Positions 1-6,922 of a stretch of 6,989 bases of DNA are shown here, in pieces. The position numbers and the translations under genes were made by a program. Each line of letters starts with the position of its first letter. Within the stretch, counting starts at the first letter, position 1. The DNA lies in NCBI GenBank assembly GCA_029935275.1, contig JAOZKQ010000107.1, forward strand, positions 1 to 6,989, read 5' to 3'. The notes under the pieces are model-generated. The model was not told the origin of the DNA and did no database searches. It saw only the letters and a list, made by a program, of their open reading frames with translations. Origin of the DNA: Bacteroidales bacterium (GTDB lineage Bacteria; Bacteroidota; Bacteroidia; Bacteroidales; VadinHA17).

Positions 1-922
1 GAAAAATATCAAACTCTATTTTGTTGTTTATAACCTCAGGGCTAATATTCCCTACTTGTCCTTCAAGACGTTCATTGTCAATTAAAGCATAAATAGTTTT
101 ACCTGTTTCTATAATACCGGCAAATTTATCTTCGATAGAACCTGCAATTTTATATGCTGACAAATCGGACATTCTCACCAGGAGCTTATGATTACTAACC
201 CTTTCTCCCTTTTTACCATAAACCTGAAGAATAATGCCTGCTGAAGGGGCACGAATTACCATCCTTTTTAATAAGTTCTCTTTTGAATCCAGGTCTTTTT
301 GTTGAATTTTGATTTGTAATTTCAATCCTTCAAGGTCTGTATTTAATTGTTCCAATCGGATCGAATTTTTTTCTAAAACATTTTCCAGGTCTTTCTCTGC
401 CAGAACCAACTGTTGTTTAGTTTGATCAACCCTTGCAGGAGAAATTCCACCAACCTCCAACAGCTGCCCCTGATCAGCCAGTTCAGATTTTAATGAAACG
501 ATTTTTAGTTTTTTTACCTCAACATTATATTCTATATCAACCCGAACGCTCCTGGCATTTAACATATTCTTTTGAAGACTGTTCTCCTTCACTTGTAACT
601 GGTCTTTTAAGCTTTCAATTTGGTTAAGAATAGGATCCGGGTCTAATGTCATAATTGTTTCATCTGCTTCAACATGACTACCTGGTTCACTGATGATTTC
701 TTTAATTATAGATGCTTCAGGGCTCAATAACAGGACTTCACTACCTGGCTGGACAATTCCCTGGGCAGGAACAAAATCTATAACACTACCACGGTTGACT
801 ACTGCTGTTTCATATTCACCGGCATGCAAAGCAGGTGTTATCGTTAACCTGTATGCCAAATATGCCAAAACAACAAGTACAATAGCGATTAGAACAAAAA
901 TGGAGATCTTTTTACCAGACAT
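1..922 (-). CDS. HlyD/MacA-family periplasmic adaptor (membrane fusion protein), N-terminal 307 residues, truncated by window edge
   Basis: The minus strand is open without a stop from an ATG at 920-922 to the left edge, so the C-terminus lies outside the window. The protein starts MSGKKISIFVLIAIVLVV: a short cytoplasmic end and one membrane anchor at about residues 6-24, the usual N-terminus of an adaptor held in the inner membrane. A first half-lipoyl segment lies at about 45-95 (GSVIDFVPAQGIVQPGSEV, then EPGSHVEADETIMTLD). A Lys/Glu/Gln/Leu-rich coiled-coil hairpin follows at about 97-218, and the second half-lipoyl segment at about 220-252 (RAPSAGIILQVYGKKGERV). The start of the beta-barrel domain comes last. 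Family members link an inner-membrane ABC or RND transporter to an outer-membrane channel. Partner genes, often an ABC ATPase and permease, would be expected further left, but this is inference. There is no clear Shine-Dalgarno sequence. The family call is firm; the substrate and transporter class are unknown. Confidence 0.9.
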   Translation of the reverse strand, partial: MSGKKISIFVLIAIVLVVLAYLAYRLTITPALHAGEYETAVVNRGSVIDFVPAQGIVQPGSEVLLLSPEASIIKEIISEPGSHVEADETIMTLDPDPILNQIESLKDQLQVKENSLQKNMLNARSVRVDIEYNVEVKKLKIVSLKSELADQGQLLEVGGISPARVDQTKQQLVLAEKDLENVLEKNSIRLEQLNTDLEGLKLQIKIQQKDLDSKENLLKRMVIRAPSAGIILQVYGKKGERVSNHKLLVRMSDLSAYKIAGSIEDKFAGIIETGKTIYALIDNERLEGQVGNISPEVINNKIEFDIF

Positions 923-1062
923 AAACTATATTTTGGTAATTATAAATAATATAATTATTGTTAATCCCTTCATTACTAAGTCTCTTTTGAAAAAAACAAT
1001 CAATTACCGGGGAGAAGAGGTTTTTTATTAACAATAAGAACCGGAAATAGCTACTCGGACTA

Positions 1063-1070
1063 CAAAAGTA
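1063..1070 (-). promoter_or_regulatory. Putative Bacteroidota -7 box (TACTTTTG) for the adaptor gene
   Basis: On the minus strand the bases read TACTTTTG, an exact match to the TAnnTTTG -7 consensus of the primary sigma factor in Bacteroidota. Transcription would start near 1056 and leave a leader of about 130 nt before the adaptor ATG. I see no good TTTG-like -33 box at the usual spacing, so the call rests on the -7 match, the orientation and the intergenic position. Confidence 0.45.
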
Positions 1071-1147
1071 CATTAAAAACAACTATTTATTTAATAATTT
1101 ATTAGCTTTTTATAATTGGATTTAAACCAAATGAATTTTTGAATTTT

Positions 1148-1155
1148 TACTTTTG
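1148..1155 (+). promoter_or_regulatory. Putative Bacteroidota -7 box (TACTTTTG) for the oxidoreductase gene
   Basis: The bases TACTTTTG match the TAnnTTTG consensus exactly. Transcription would begin near 1162 and give a leader of about 35 nt before the ATG at 1196. The -33 region is AT-rich (TTTAAACC at 1121-1128) and lacks a clear TTTG, so the promoter is likely but not certain. Confidence 0.5.
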
Positions 1156-1195
1156 TTTATTAAATTCACAATTTATAAATATAAAATGATAAAAA

Positions 1196-2422
1196 ATGGT
1201 ATCTGAACATAAAATTACCATGCTGGGTACAGGCTTGATAGGGATGTTCTATACGATGACCCTTCACGATCAAAGAGGGAAAGAAAGAGTTCATGCTGTT
1301 TATTCCAGAAATGAAGAAAAAGTAAAGAAATTTGCGAAAGACTGGAATATTCCGGCGTATTACATTTCCATGGAAGAAGCAATTAACGATCCTGAAACAG
1401 ATACAGTGGTAATTGGCTTACCAAACCACCTTCACAAACAGGCAGTAGAACTTTCTGCTAAAGCAGGGAAAGCTATTTTATGTACGAAGCCATTGGCAAG
1501 AAATGCCCTTGAAGCGAAAGAATTGCTGGGGATAGTTGAAAAATCCGGTGTTTTCCATGCCTACCTTGAGGATCTTGCCTATACACCAAAAACATTAAAA
1601 TCATTGGCATCGGTAAAAAGGGGTGATTTAGGGAGAATATTATGGGTAAGGTCCAGGGAAGCCCATAGCGGACCCCATAGCGAGTGGTTTTGGGATGTTG
1701 AACAGGCTGGTGGTGGGGCAATTATAGACCTGGGTTGCCATTGTATTGAGATTGCACGAAATTTTATTGGTAAGGATATAAAGCCTTTGGAGGTTATGTG
1801 CTGGACAGATACACAGGTGCATCCTATTGAAGCCGAAGATAATGGAATTGGACTTGTGAAGTATGAAAATGGCGCGATTGGACAATTTGAGGTAAGCTGG
1901 ACTTTCAGGGGAGGAATGGATTTGCGTGATGAAATATCCGGTACAGAAGGGTCTATTTGGCTGGATCATTTTTTAAGGACAGGTTATGAGATGTTTACAA
2001 CAGGAAGTAAAGGCGGGTATGTTGCTGAAAAATCTGAATCCAATACCGGTTGGTTGTTCCCGGTAGGTGATGAAGTGCATGAACTTGGGTATGTAAGCAT
2101 GTTTAATGATGTTTTTAATGCCATGGATAATGGAACAGCGCCTATGGAGTCATTTTATGATGGATATATTGTTAATGCCATTATGGATGCTTGCTACAAT
2201 TCAGCAAAAACAAAAAAATGGGAAACAGTTCATATAGATAACTGGAGAGGCATTAATCAGGGGAGGGCAAAAGCTGTGACCGAAAGTTTTGATGCCAATC
2301 ATTTTCTGGTTAAAAAAGAGCAAATGCCTGACGGGCAGTTGAAATTAATTCTCAAGGAAAAGAAAAGTGGAAAAATTATAGAAAGAATTGTTAAGGCAGG
2401 TGATCGTTTGGAAAATGATTAA
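1196..2422 (+). CDS. Gfo/Idh/MocA-family NAD(P)-dependent oxidoreductase
   Basis: This 408-residue protein has the two-domain form of the Gfo/Idh/MocA dehydrogenases, which oxidise or reduce sugars, inositols and related compounds with NAD(P). The N-terminal Rossmann fold starts with ITMLGTGLIG, giving the GxGxxG dinucleotide loop at residues 11-16. The segment VVIGLPNHLHKQAVE at 71-85 is the usual strand and helix before the EKP motif. That motif here reads CTKPLA (96-101), keeping the catalytic-type Lys98 but with Thr in place of Glu. The C-terminal domain carries GGGAIIDLGCHCIE (172-185), with Asp178 and His182 in the typical DxGxH catalytic arrangement. There is no signal peptide, so it is probably cytoplasmic. 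A charged tail of about 55 residues follows the usual family end. An in-frame TAA at 1190-1192 makes ATG 1196 the first possible start. Neighbours do not reveal the substrate. Confidence 0.92.
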   Translation: MVSEHKITMLGTGLIGMFYTMTLHDQRGKERVHAVYSRNEEKVKKFAKDWNIPAYYISMEEAINDPETDTVVIGLPNHLHKQAVELSAKAGKAILCTKPLARNALEAKELLGIVEKSGVFHAYLEDLAYTPKTLKSLASVKRGDLGRILWVRSREAHSGPHSEWFWDVEQAGGGAIIDLGCHCIEIARNFIGKDIKPLEVMCWTDTQVHPIEAEDNGIGLVKYENGAIGQFEVSWTFRGGMDLRDEISGTEGSIWLDHFLRTGYEMFTTGSKGGYVAEKSESNTGWLFPVGDEVHELGYVSMFNDVFNAMDNGTAPMESFYDGYIVNAIMDACYNSAKTKKWETVHIDNWRGINQGRAKAVTESFDANHFLVKKEQMPDGQLKLILKEKKSGKIIERIVKAGDRLEND

Positions 2423-2530
2423 GTAGAAGATGGGCCTTAGTAGTTAATTGTCAAAGAGGTGGATCGGGTATTGAGATACAAAAAGTTTCAATTATAAACG
2501 GCCGGTAAATCAGGGAATATGATTTGGCTT

Positions 2531-2568
2531 AAAAATAAAGCCCGACAATTATAAAGAATTGCCGGGCT
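2531..2568 (-). terminator. Rho-independent terminator of the aconitase gene
   Basis: The arms at 2539-2550 and 2557-2568 form a 12-bp stem around the 6-base loop ATAAAG. Read on the minus strand, all positions pair, one as a G-U wobble, and the stem is followed by TTATTTTT. Read on the plus strand, the same position is an A-C mismatch and the following bases (ATTTAAAAAG) are a poor T-tract. The structure therefore favours ending aconitase transcripts, 22 bases past its stop codon. It may also weakly stop transcripts from the oxidoreductase, for which no other terminator is visible in 2423-2530. Confidence 0.85.
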
Positions 2569-2590
2569 ATTTAAAAAGTGTTTTTCTACT

Positions 2591-4855
2591 TTATTTATTC
2601 TGGCTTTTGATCAGATTTAAAGCTGAACCTGCCCTGAACCATTCAATCTGGTTTTCATTATAGGTGTGGTTAACTTTGAAATCTTCGCTTGTTCCATCGG
2701 CATGATGAAGTATAACGGTGAGTTGCTTTCCAGGTGCAAAATGATCCAAATCAGTAATGTCAATGACATCATCTTCCAGGATATTGTTATAATCTTCAGG
2801 ATTGTCAAAAGTGATGGCCAGCATACCTTGTTTTTTAAGATTTGTTTCATGGATCCTTGCAAATGATTTTACAAGTACAACTTTTACGCCAAGGTGGCGG
2901 GGTTCCATTGCTGCGTGTTCACGGGAAGAACCTTCTCCATAATTCTGATCTCCTACTACAATGGTTGGGATTCCAGCTTCTTTATAGGCTCTTTGGGTGG
3001 CAGGAACTTCCCCATACTCGCCGGTTAGTTGATTTTTAACTTTATTTGTCTCCTTATTGAAAGCATTTACAGCACCAATAAGCATATTATTGGATATATT
3101 ATCCAGATGGCCTCGGTAGCGTAACCATGGTCCGGCCATAGATATATGGTCAGTAGTACATTTCCCAAATGCTTTAATAAGTAGTTTTGCCCCCTTAATA
3201 TTTTTACCGTCCCAGGGTTCGAAAGGTGTAAGTACCTGCAGGCGCTCTGAGTCAGGTGATATAATAATTTCTATTCCTGAGGCATCATCAGCCGGAGCCT
3301 GATAACCGGGGTCATCTACTTCAAAACCATTTGGCGGGAGCTCCCATCCTTTTGGCTCTTCAAGCATTACTTTCTCGCCTTTTTCATTCAACAATCTATC
3401 TTTCAAAGGATTAAATCCCAGGTCGCCGGCAATTACAAGGGCTGTTACCATTTCGGGGGAGGCTACAAAGGCAAAGGTGTTTGGGTTTCCGTCAGCACGT
3501 TTGGCAAAGTTCCTGTTAAAAGAATGAACGATGGTGTTTTTTTCTTTTTTATCAGCATCTTCCCGATCCCACATTCCGATACATGGCCCGCAGGCATTGG
3601 CAAATACTTTACCACCAATTTGCTTAAATATTTCGATATAACCATCTCTCTCAATGGTGAACCTTACCTGTTCTGAACCGGGAGTGATAGTAAACCCGGC
3701 CTTTACACTCAGGTCTTTTTCTTTTGCTTGTTTTGCAATGGAAGCTGCTCTTGAAATATCTTCGTATGATGAGTTTGTGCATGACCCAATAAGGCCTACC
3801 TCAACTTTTAAAGGCCAGCCATTCTTCTTAGCTTCTTCTTTCATCTGAGAAACCGGGGTTGCACGATCGGGAGTAAATGGCCCGTTCAGGTAGGGTTCCA
3901 GTTCATCAAGATTGATTTCCAGTACCTGGTCAAAGTATTTTTCAGACTCGGCATAAACTTCCGGATCTCCTGTTAAGTTATTCCGGACTTCATTGGCTGC
4001 ATCTGCCACATCATTCCTTCCGGTAGCACGCAGATAGCTTTCTATAGATTTATCATAACCAAATGTTGAAGTAGTGGCTCCAACCTCAGCACCCATATTG
4101 CAAATTGTTCCTTTACCTGTAGCAGAAAGTGATTTTGCACCTTCTCCAAAATACTCAATAATAGCACCGGTACCTCCTTTAACTGTTAAAATACCTGCAA
4201 TTTTTAATATAATATCCTTGGGAGCAGTCCATCCATTTAGTTTTCCTGTTAACTTAATTCCAATAAGTTTTGGGAATTTAAGTTCCCAGGGCATGTCAGC
4301 CATTACATCAACGGCATCAGCTCCTCCAACACCAATAGCTATCATTCCCAGTCCTCCGGCATTTACTGTATGCGAGTCGGTACCAATCATCATGCCACCA
4401 GGGAAAGCATAGTTTTCGAGTACCACCTGATGAATAATTCCGGCACCAGGTTTCCAAAAACCAATACCATATTTGTTGGTAACGGAGCCCAGGAAATCAT
4501 ATACTTCCTTATTGGTTGTTTTGGCTACACCCATGTCCGTTTCTGCCTGAACTTTTGCCTGAATAAGGTGATCGGCATGTACGGTGGAAGGAACGGCTGA
4601 TTTTTTCTTTCCCGCCTGCATAAATTGAAGAAGGGCCATTTGAGCAGTTGCATCCTGCATAGCGACCCTGTCAGGCCTGAAGTCAACATAATCTGCACCT
4701 CTTGAATATGCTTTTTCAGGAATACCTGAGTCAAGGTGTGCGTATAAGATTTTCTCTGTAAGCGTAAGAGGTTTACCTACTAATTTTCTTGCTCCCGAAA
4801 GCTTATTATCCATGTTGGAATAAACTTTACGGATCATTTCAATATCAAAAGCCAT
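2591..4855 (-). CDS. acn: Aconitate hydratase, mitochondrial-type [4Fe-4S] aconitase
   Basis: Aconitase isomerises citrate to isocitrate through cis-aconitate in the TCA cycle, in the cytoplasm. The protein has 754 residues, close to the mitochondrial type and clearly shorter than AcnA/IRP1 forms of about 890. The cluster ligands are Cys359 in LIGSCTNSSYED and Cys422 and Cys425 in ANACGPCIGMWDR. Other active-site signatures are GTDSHTVNAGG (158-168), SFNRNFAKR (445-453) with two substrate-binding-type arginines, KCTTDHISMAGPW (565-577), and YGEGSSREHAAMEPRHLG (639-656) with the catalytic-type serine and arginine of the swivel domain. Domains 1-3 span roughly 30-480 and the swivel domain roughly 555-700. 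No signal or transit peptide is present. All expected key residues are there, so it should be active. The gene stands alone: divergent from the permease, convergent with the oxidoreductase, with its own promoter box and terminator. Citrate synthase and isocitrate dehydrogenase genes are not in the window. Confidence 0.98.
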   Translation of the reverse strand: MAFDIEMIRKVYSNMDNKLSGARKLVGKPLTLTEKILYAHLDSGIPEKAYSRGADYVDFRPDRVAMQDATAQMALLQFMQAGKKKSAVPSTVHADHLIQAKVQAETDMGVAKTTNKEVYDFLGSVTNKYGIGFWKPGAGIIHQVVLENYAFPGGMMIGTDSHTVNAGGLGMIAIGVGGADAVDVMADMPWELKFPKLIGIKLTGKLNGWTAPKDIILKIAGILTVKGGTGAIIEYFGEGAKSLSATGKGTICNMGAEVGATTSTFGYDKSIESYLRATGRNDVADAANEVRNNLTGDPEVYAESEKYFDQVLEINLDELEPYLNGPFTPDRATPVSQMKEEAKKNGWPLKVEVGLIGSCTNSSYEDISRAASIAKQAKEKDLSVKAGFTITPGSEQVRFTIERDGYIEIFKQIGGKVFANACGPCIGMWDREDADKKEKNTIVHSFNRNFAKRADGNPNTFAFVASPEMVTALVIAGDLGFNPLKDRLLNEKGEKVMLEEPKGWELPPNGFEVDDPGYQAPADDASGIEIIISPDSERLQVLTPFEPWDGKNIKGAKLLIKAFGKCTTDHISMAGPWLRYRGHLDNISNNMLIGAVNAFNKETNKVKNQLTGEYGEVPATQRAYKEAGIPTIVVGDQNYGEGSSREHAAMEPRHLGVKVVLVKSFARIHETNLKKQGMLAITFDNPEDYNNILEDDVIDITDLDHFAPGKQLTVILHHADGTSEDFKVNHTYNENQIEWFRAGSALNLIKSQNK

Positions 4856-4886
4856 ATGATTATTTTTTATTAAGTTATATTTTGTA

Positions 4887-4894
4887 CAAAAGTA
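4887..4894 (-). promoter_or_regulatory. Putative Bacteroidota -7 box (TACTTTTG) for aconitase
   Basis: The minus strand reads TTTTATACTTTTGTAC here, with TACTTTTG matching the TAnnTTTG -7 consensus exactly. Transcription would start near 4880, leaving a short leader of about 25 nt before the aconitase ATG at 4855. No strong TTTG-type -33 box is visible. This octamer is the same as the two at 1063-1070 and 1148-1155. Confidence 0.55.
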
Positions 4895-4977
4895 TAAAAT
4901 TATTAATGAATTTTTCCTGTTGACCTGGAAAAGGATTAAAAGGGTAGAAGTCTCCTTTAGATATTCAATTTATTTCG

Positions 4978-4985
4978 TATTTTTA
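4978..4985 (+). promoter_or_regulatory. Weak candidate -7 box (TATTTTTA) for the permease gene
   Basis: TATTTTTA matches TAnnTTTG at all but the last base. A TTTA at 4956-4959 lies 18 bases upstream, where a -33 TTTG would be expected. No better plus-strand match lies in the 171-bp spacer between aconitase and the permease, but the match is imperfect and the call is tentative. Confidence 0.22.
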
Positions 4986-5026
4986 GGATGTTAAAAATGA
5001 TTGGAAATTTTAAATAAATTGTAAAA

Positions 5027-6268
5027 TTGAAAAAGAGCTTATTAATAGAAAATATCAGGATTGCATTTAATGCAATCAGATCCAGTAAACTGAGAACCGT
5101 TCTTACTATTTTTATTATTGCTATTGGGATAATGGCTTTGGTTGGAATCCTTACGGCAATTGAATCTATAAAAGCATCGATCACCGATCAGTTTACTCTT
5201 ATGGGTGCAAATACTTTTACCATTGAAAGCCGGAGTATGAATATTCAGATGGGAGACAGGCATTACCGAAAGAAAAACCATACAAGAATAACCTATCAAC
5301 AGGCAGTTAAATTCAAAGAAATGATAGATATTCCTGTTACAACTTCCATTAGCACATATGCCACGGGTATTGGAACTCTTAAGTTTGAGTCAAAAAAAAC
5401 GAATCCAAATATTCCTGTTATTGGTTCGGATGAGAACTATTTGCTTACTTCAGGTAATGAGATTGAAAAAGGCAGGAGCTTTTCAGTAAGTGATATTAAT
5501 GATAACAGGAATGTGGCCATTATCGGGAGTGAACTGGTAAGTGTGTTGTTTGAAAGTTACCAGGATCCAATTGGGAAAATTATTCTTGTTGGAGGTGGAA
5601 AATACAGGGTTATAGGTGTGCTTAAATCAAAAGGGGCAAGTATAACAGGACTGGATAAGATCTGTATTTTGCCTATCACTACTGTTCGTTATCATTTTTC
5701 AAGGCCCAATATGCGATATTCTATTAATGTGATGCCAGAAGATCAGTATGCATTTGAAATCGCAAAAAGTGAAGCAGAAGGTGTTTTTCGTATTGTGAGG
5801 GGACTGTCAGCAAAAGATGAGAGTGATTTTAATATAACCTCGAGCGATAACCTGGTGGATATTCTACTTGAGAATATAAAATTTGTAACCATTGCTGCTA
5901 CATTAATCGGTTTGATTACGCTTTTTGGTGCTGCAGTAGGTCTTATGAATATTATGCTGGTTTCTGTAAAAGAAAGAACCAAAGAAATTGGCATTAGAAA
6001 AGCGATAGGAGCAAAGTCTTTGACCATTAAAAGACAATTCTTGTACGAGGCTATTTTGATTGGTCAGATAGGAGGTTTTGTTGGGATTATTTTGGGCATT
6101 CTTGCCGGGAACCTAATTTCATTGCTTACCAAAACTTCTTTTATTGTACCCTGGGACTGGATGATTATTGGTGTTATGGCTTGTTTGGTAGTAGGTCTGG
6201 TTTCCGGATATGTCCCGGCCGTTAAAGCTTCAAAACTGGATCCTATTATTGCCTTACATTATGAATAG
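5027..6268 (+). CDS. MacB-like ABC transporter permease (MacB_PCD + FtsX domains), TTG start
   Basis: This 413-residue inner-membrane protein is the permease half of a MacB/LolC-type (type VII) ABC transporter, a class that uses ATP to drive export or lipoprotein handling across the periplasm. A short cytoplasmic N-terminus (ENIRIAFNAIRSSKLRT) leads into one membrane helix at about 25-46. A periplasmic MacB core domain follows at about 47-283, then three helices at about 286-312, 340-367 and 377-397. The FtsX-domain signature VKERTKEIGIRKAIGAK (314-330) sits in the cytoplasmic loop. No Walker A or B motif is present, so a separate ATPase is needed, and none lies in the window. The frame has a TAA at 5015-5017. 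TTG 5027 is the only good start before the conserved N-terminal segment; the next ATG would cut into the first helix. There is no Shine-Dalgarno sequence or obvious terminator. A partnership with the adaptor at 1-922 is possible but unproven. Confidence 0.93.
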   Translation: MKKSLLIENIRIAFNAIRSSKLRTVLTIFIIAIGIMALVGILTAIESIKASITDQFTLMGANTFTIESRSMNIQMGDRHYRKKNHTRITYQQAVKFKEMIDIPVTTSISTYATGIGTLKFESKKTNPNIPVIGSDENYLLTSGNEIEKGRSFSVSDINDNRNVAIIGSELVSVLFESYQDPIGKIILVGGGKYRVIGVLKSKGASITGLDKICILPITTVRYHFSRPNMRYSINVMPEDQYAFEIAKSEAEGVFRIVRGLSAKDESDFNITSSDNLVDILLENIKFVTIAATLIGLITLFGAAVGLMNIMLVSVKERTKEIGIRKAIGAKSLTIKRQFLYEAILIGQIGGFVGIILGILAGNLISLLTKTSFIVPWDWMIIGVMACLVVGLVSGYVPAVKASKLDPIIALHYE

Positions 6269-6509
6269 TTTAATTGTTTGCAATAACTTTGATAGAGCCT
6301 CTTATTTCTATTAGAATTTTTCATTGTACCCTTTTTGTCCTCGATGTAATGTTATTTCGTATCAATATTATTTATATGTTTACACTTTAGTAATAAGTTT
6401 AATACTCTTAAGCCTTATACTAAATTGAGATTTACTTGAAATTCACAAATGGTATATTAATCTGATACTTAGGCTCTTAATTCACATTAATAACTAAAAT
6501 TATTTTCTT
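6269..6509. other. Intergenic spacer before the SiaC-like gene, with a weak promoter candidate
   Basis: This AT-rich 241-bp stretch has stops in all frames that I checked and no convincing terminator for the permease gene. TAACTTTG at 6284-6291 fits the TAnnTTTG -7 consensus on the plus strand, but lacks a clear -33 box and would imply a leader of about 210 nt. A loose inverted repeat (TTAAGCCTTA from 6408 against ACTTAGGCTCTTAA at 6467-6480) and a direct repeat AATTCACA (6440-6447 and 6479-6486) lie close to the gene. Their meaning is unclear. Confidence 0.35.
6284..6291 (+). promoter_or_regulatory. Weak candidate -7 box (TAACTTTG) for the SiaC-like gene
   Basis: The octamer matches TAnnTTTG exactly on the plus strand, 16 bases after the permease stop codon. 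It lacks a -33 partner at the normal distance and would produce an unusually long leader, so a chance match is quite possible. Confidence 0.25.
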
Positions 6510-6887
6510 GTGGAACCAATACATATTGAACCAACTCCAATTACTCCTGAAATTGATTTTAATTTTAGTACCGGTGTTTTAAAACTCAGGGGGAGATCCA
6601 TACCTGAAGATCCGGAGGATTTTTATATTAAAATTTTAAGCTGGCTACAGGAATATTATATTTCGCCCCATGAAGTTTCAGAATTATGGTTTGAAATGGA
6701 ATATATAAATAGTGGTTCATCAAGATATATTCTTGAAATACTTAGAAGGATCAGAAAATATCAGGAGGAAGGGAAGAAAACTATAGTTAAATGGCATTAC
6801 GAAGAGGAAGATGAATCTATTCTGGGTCTTGGGGAGTATTATCGTGATCTGATAGATTTACCAATTGAGTTTATTAGGATAATATAG
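6510..6887 (+). CDS. SiaC-family regulatory phosphoprotein (DUF1987), GTG start
   Basis: This 125-residue soluble protein matches the DUF1987 family in length and pattern. It opens MEPIHIEPTPITPEIDF, followed by a strand-rich segment FSTGVLKLRGRSIPEDP (19-35), the core LWFEMEYINSGSSRYILEIL (59-78), and an acidic end with GLGEYYRDLIDLPIEF (106-121). In Pseudomonas aeruginosa, SiaC is phosphorylated at Thr68 by SiaB, dephosphorylated by SiaA, and in its unphosphorylated form activates the diguanylate cyclase SiaD. Residue 68 here is Ser in the INSGSS motif, so Ser68 is the likely phosphosite; this alignment is by eye. No SiaA, SiaB or SiaD homologue is in the window, and the terminator just downstream suggests a single-gene transcript. 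GTG is the only start after the in-frame TAA at 6495-6497. The family call is good; the partner and output are unknown. Confidence 0.85.
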   Translation: MEPIHIEPTPITPEIDFNFSTGVLKLRGRSIPEDPEDFYIKILSWLQEYYISPHEVSELWFEMEYINSGSSRYILEILRRIRKYQEEGKKTIVKWHYEEEDESILGLGEYYRDLIDLPIEFIRII

Positions 6888-6922
6888 GCTCCTGTCAAAA
6901 GAAAAAATATTGATTTAAATAA

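Larger units (their letters stand above)
923..1195. other. Divergent intergenic region between adaptor and oxidoreductase genes
   Basis: This very AT-rich 273-bp stretch holds the 5' ends of two divergently transcribed genes. It contains one TACTTTTG octamer in each orientation (listed separately). The adaptor leader would be about 130 nt and includes a 15-codon reading frame (926-973, minus, MKGLTIIILFIITKI) that ends three bases before the adaptor ATG. I see no RNA gene, repeat or operator that I can support. Confidence 0.6.

Noticed and set aside
693..1031. A 112-codon plus-strand reading frame overlapping the adaptor gene start
   Set aside because: It is antisense to the well-supported HlyD-type protein, runs into the AT-rich promoter region, and its translation shows no family-like pattern.
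1640..1969. A 109-codon minus-strand reading frame inside the oxidoreductase
   Set aside because: It is antisense to the catalytic domain of the Gfo/Idh/MocA protein, without a start signal or recognisable motif.
2526..2541. Small GGCTT/AAGCC hairpin overlapping the aconitase terminator
   Set aside because: It has only five pairs and shares bases with the far stronger 12-bp terminator stem, so it is unlikely to form or act separately.
4074..4412. A 112-codon plus-strand reading frame inside aconitase
   Set aside because: It lies fully antisense to a highly conserved aconitase region. Its Pro/Ile/Ser-rich translation is what the opposite strand of such coding DNA gives.
5743..6027. A 94-codon minus-strand reading frame inside the permease
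   Set aside because: It is antisense to the conserved FtsX domain, and its hydrophobic look mirrors the membrane helices on the coding strand.
6275..6284. ATTG/CAAT mini-hairpin after the permease stop
   Set aside because: It has a four-pair AT-rich stem and no T-tract, too weak to be a terminator.
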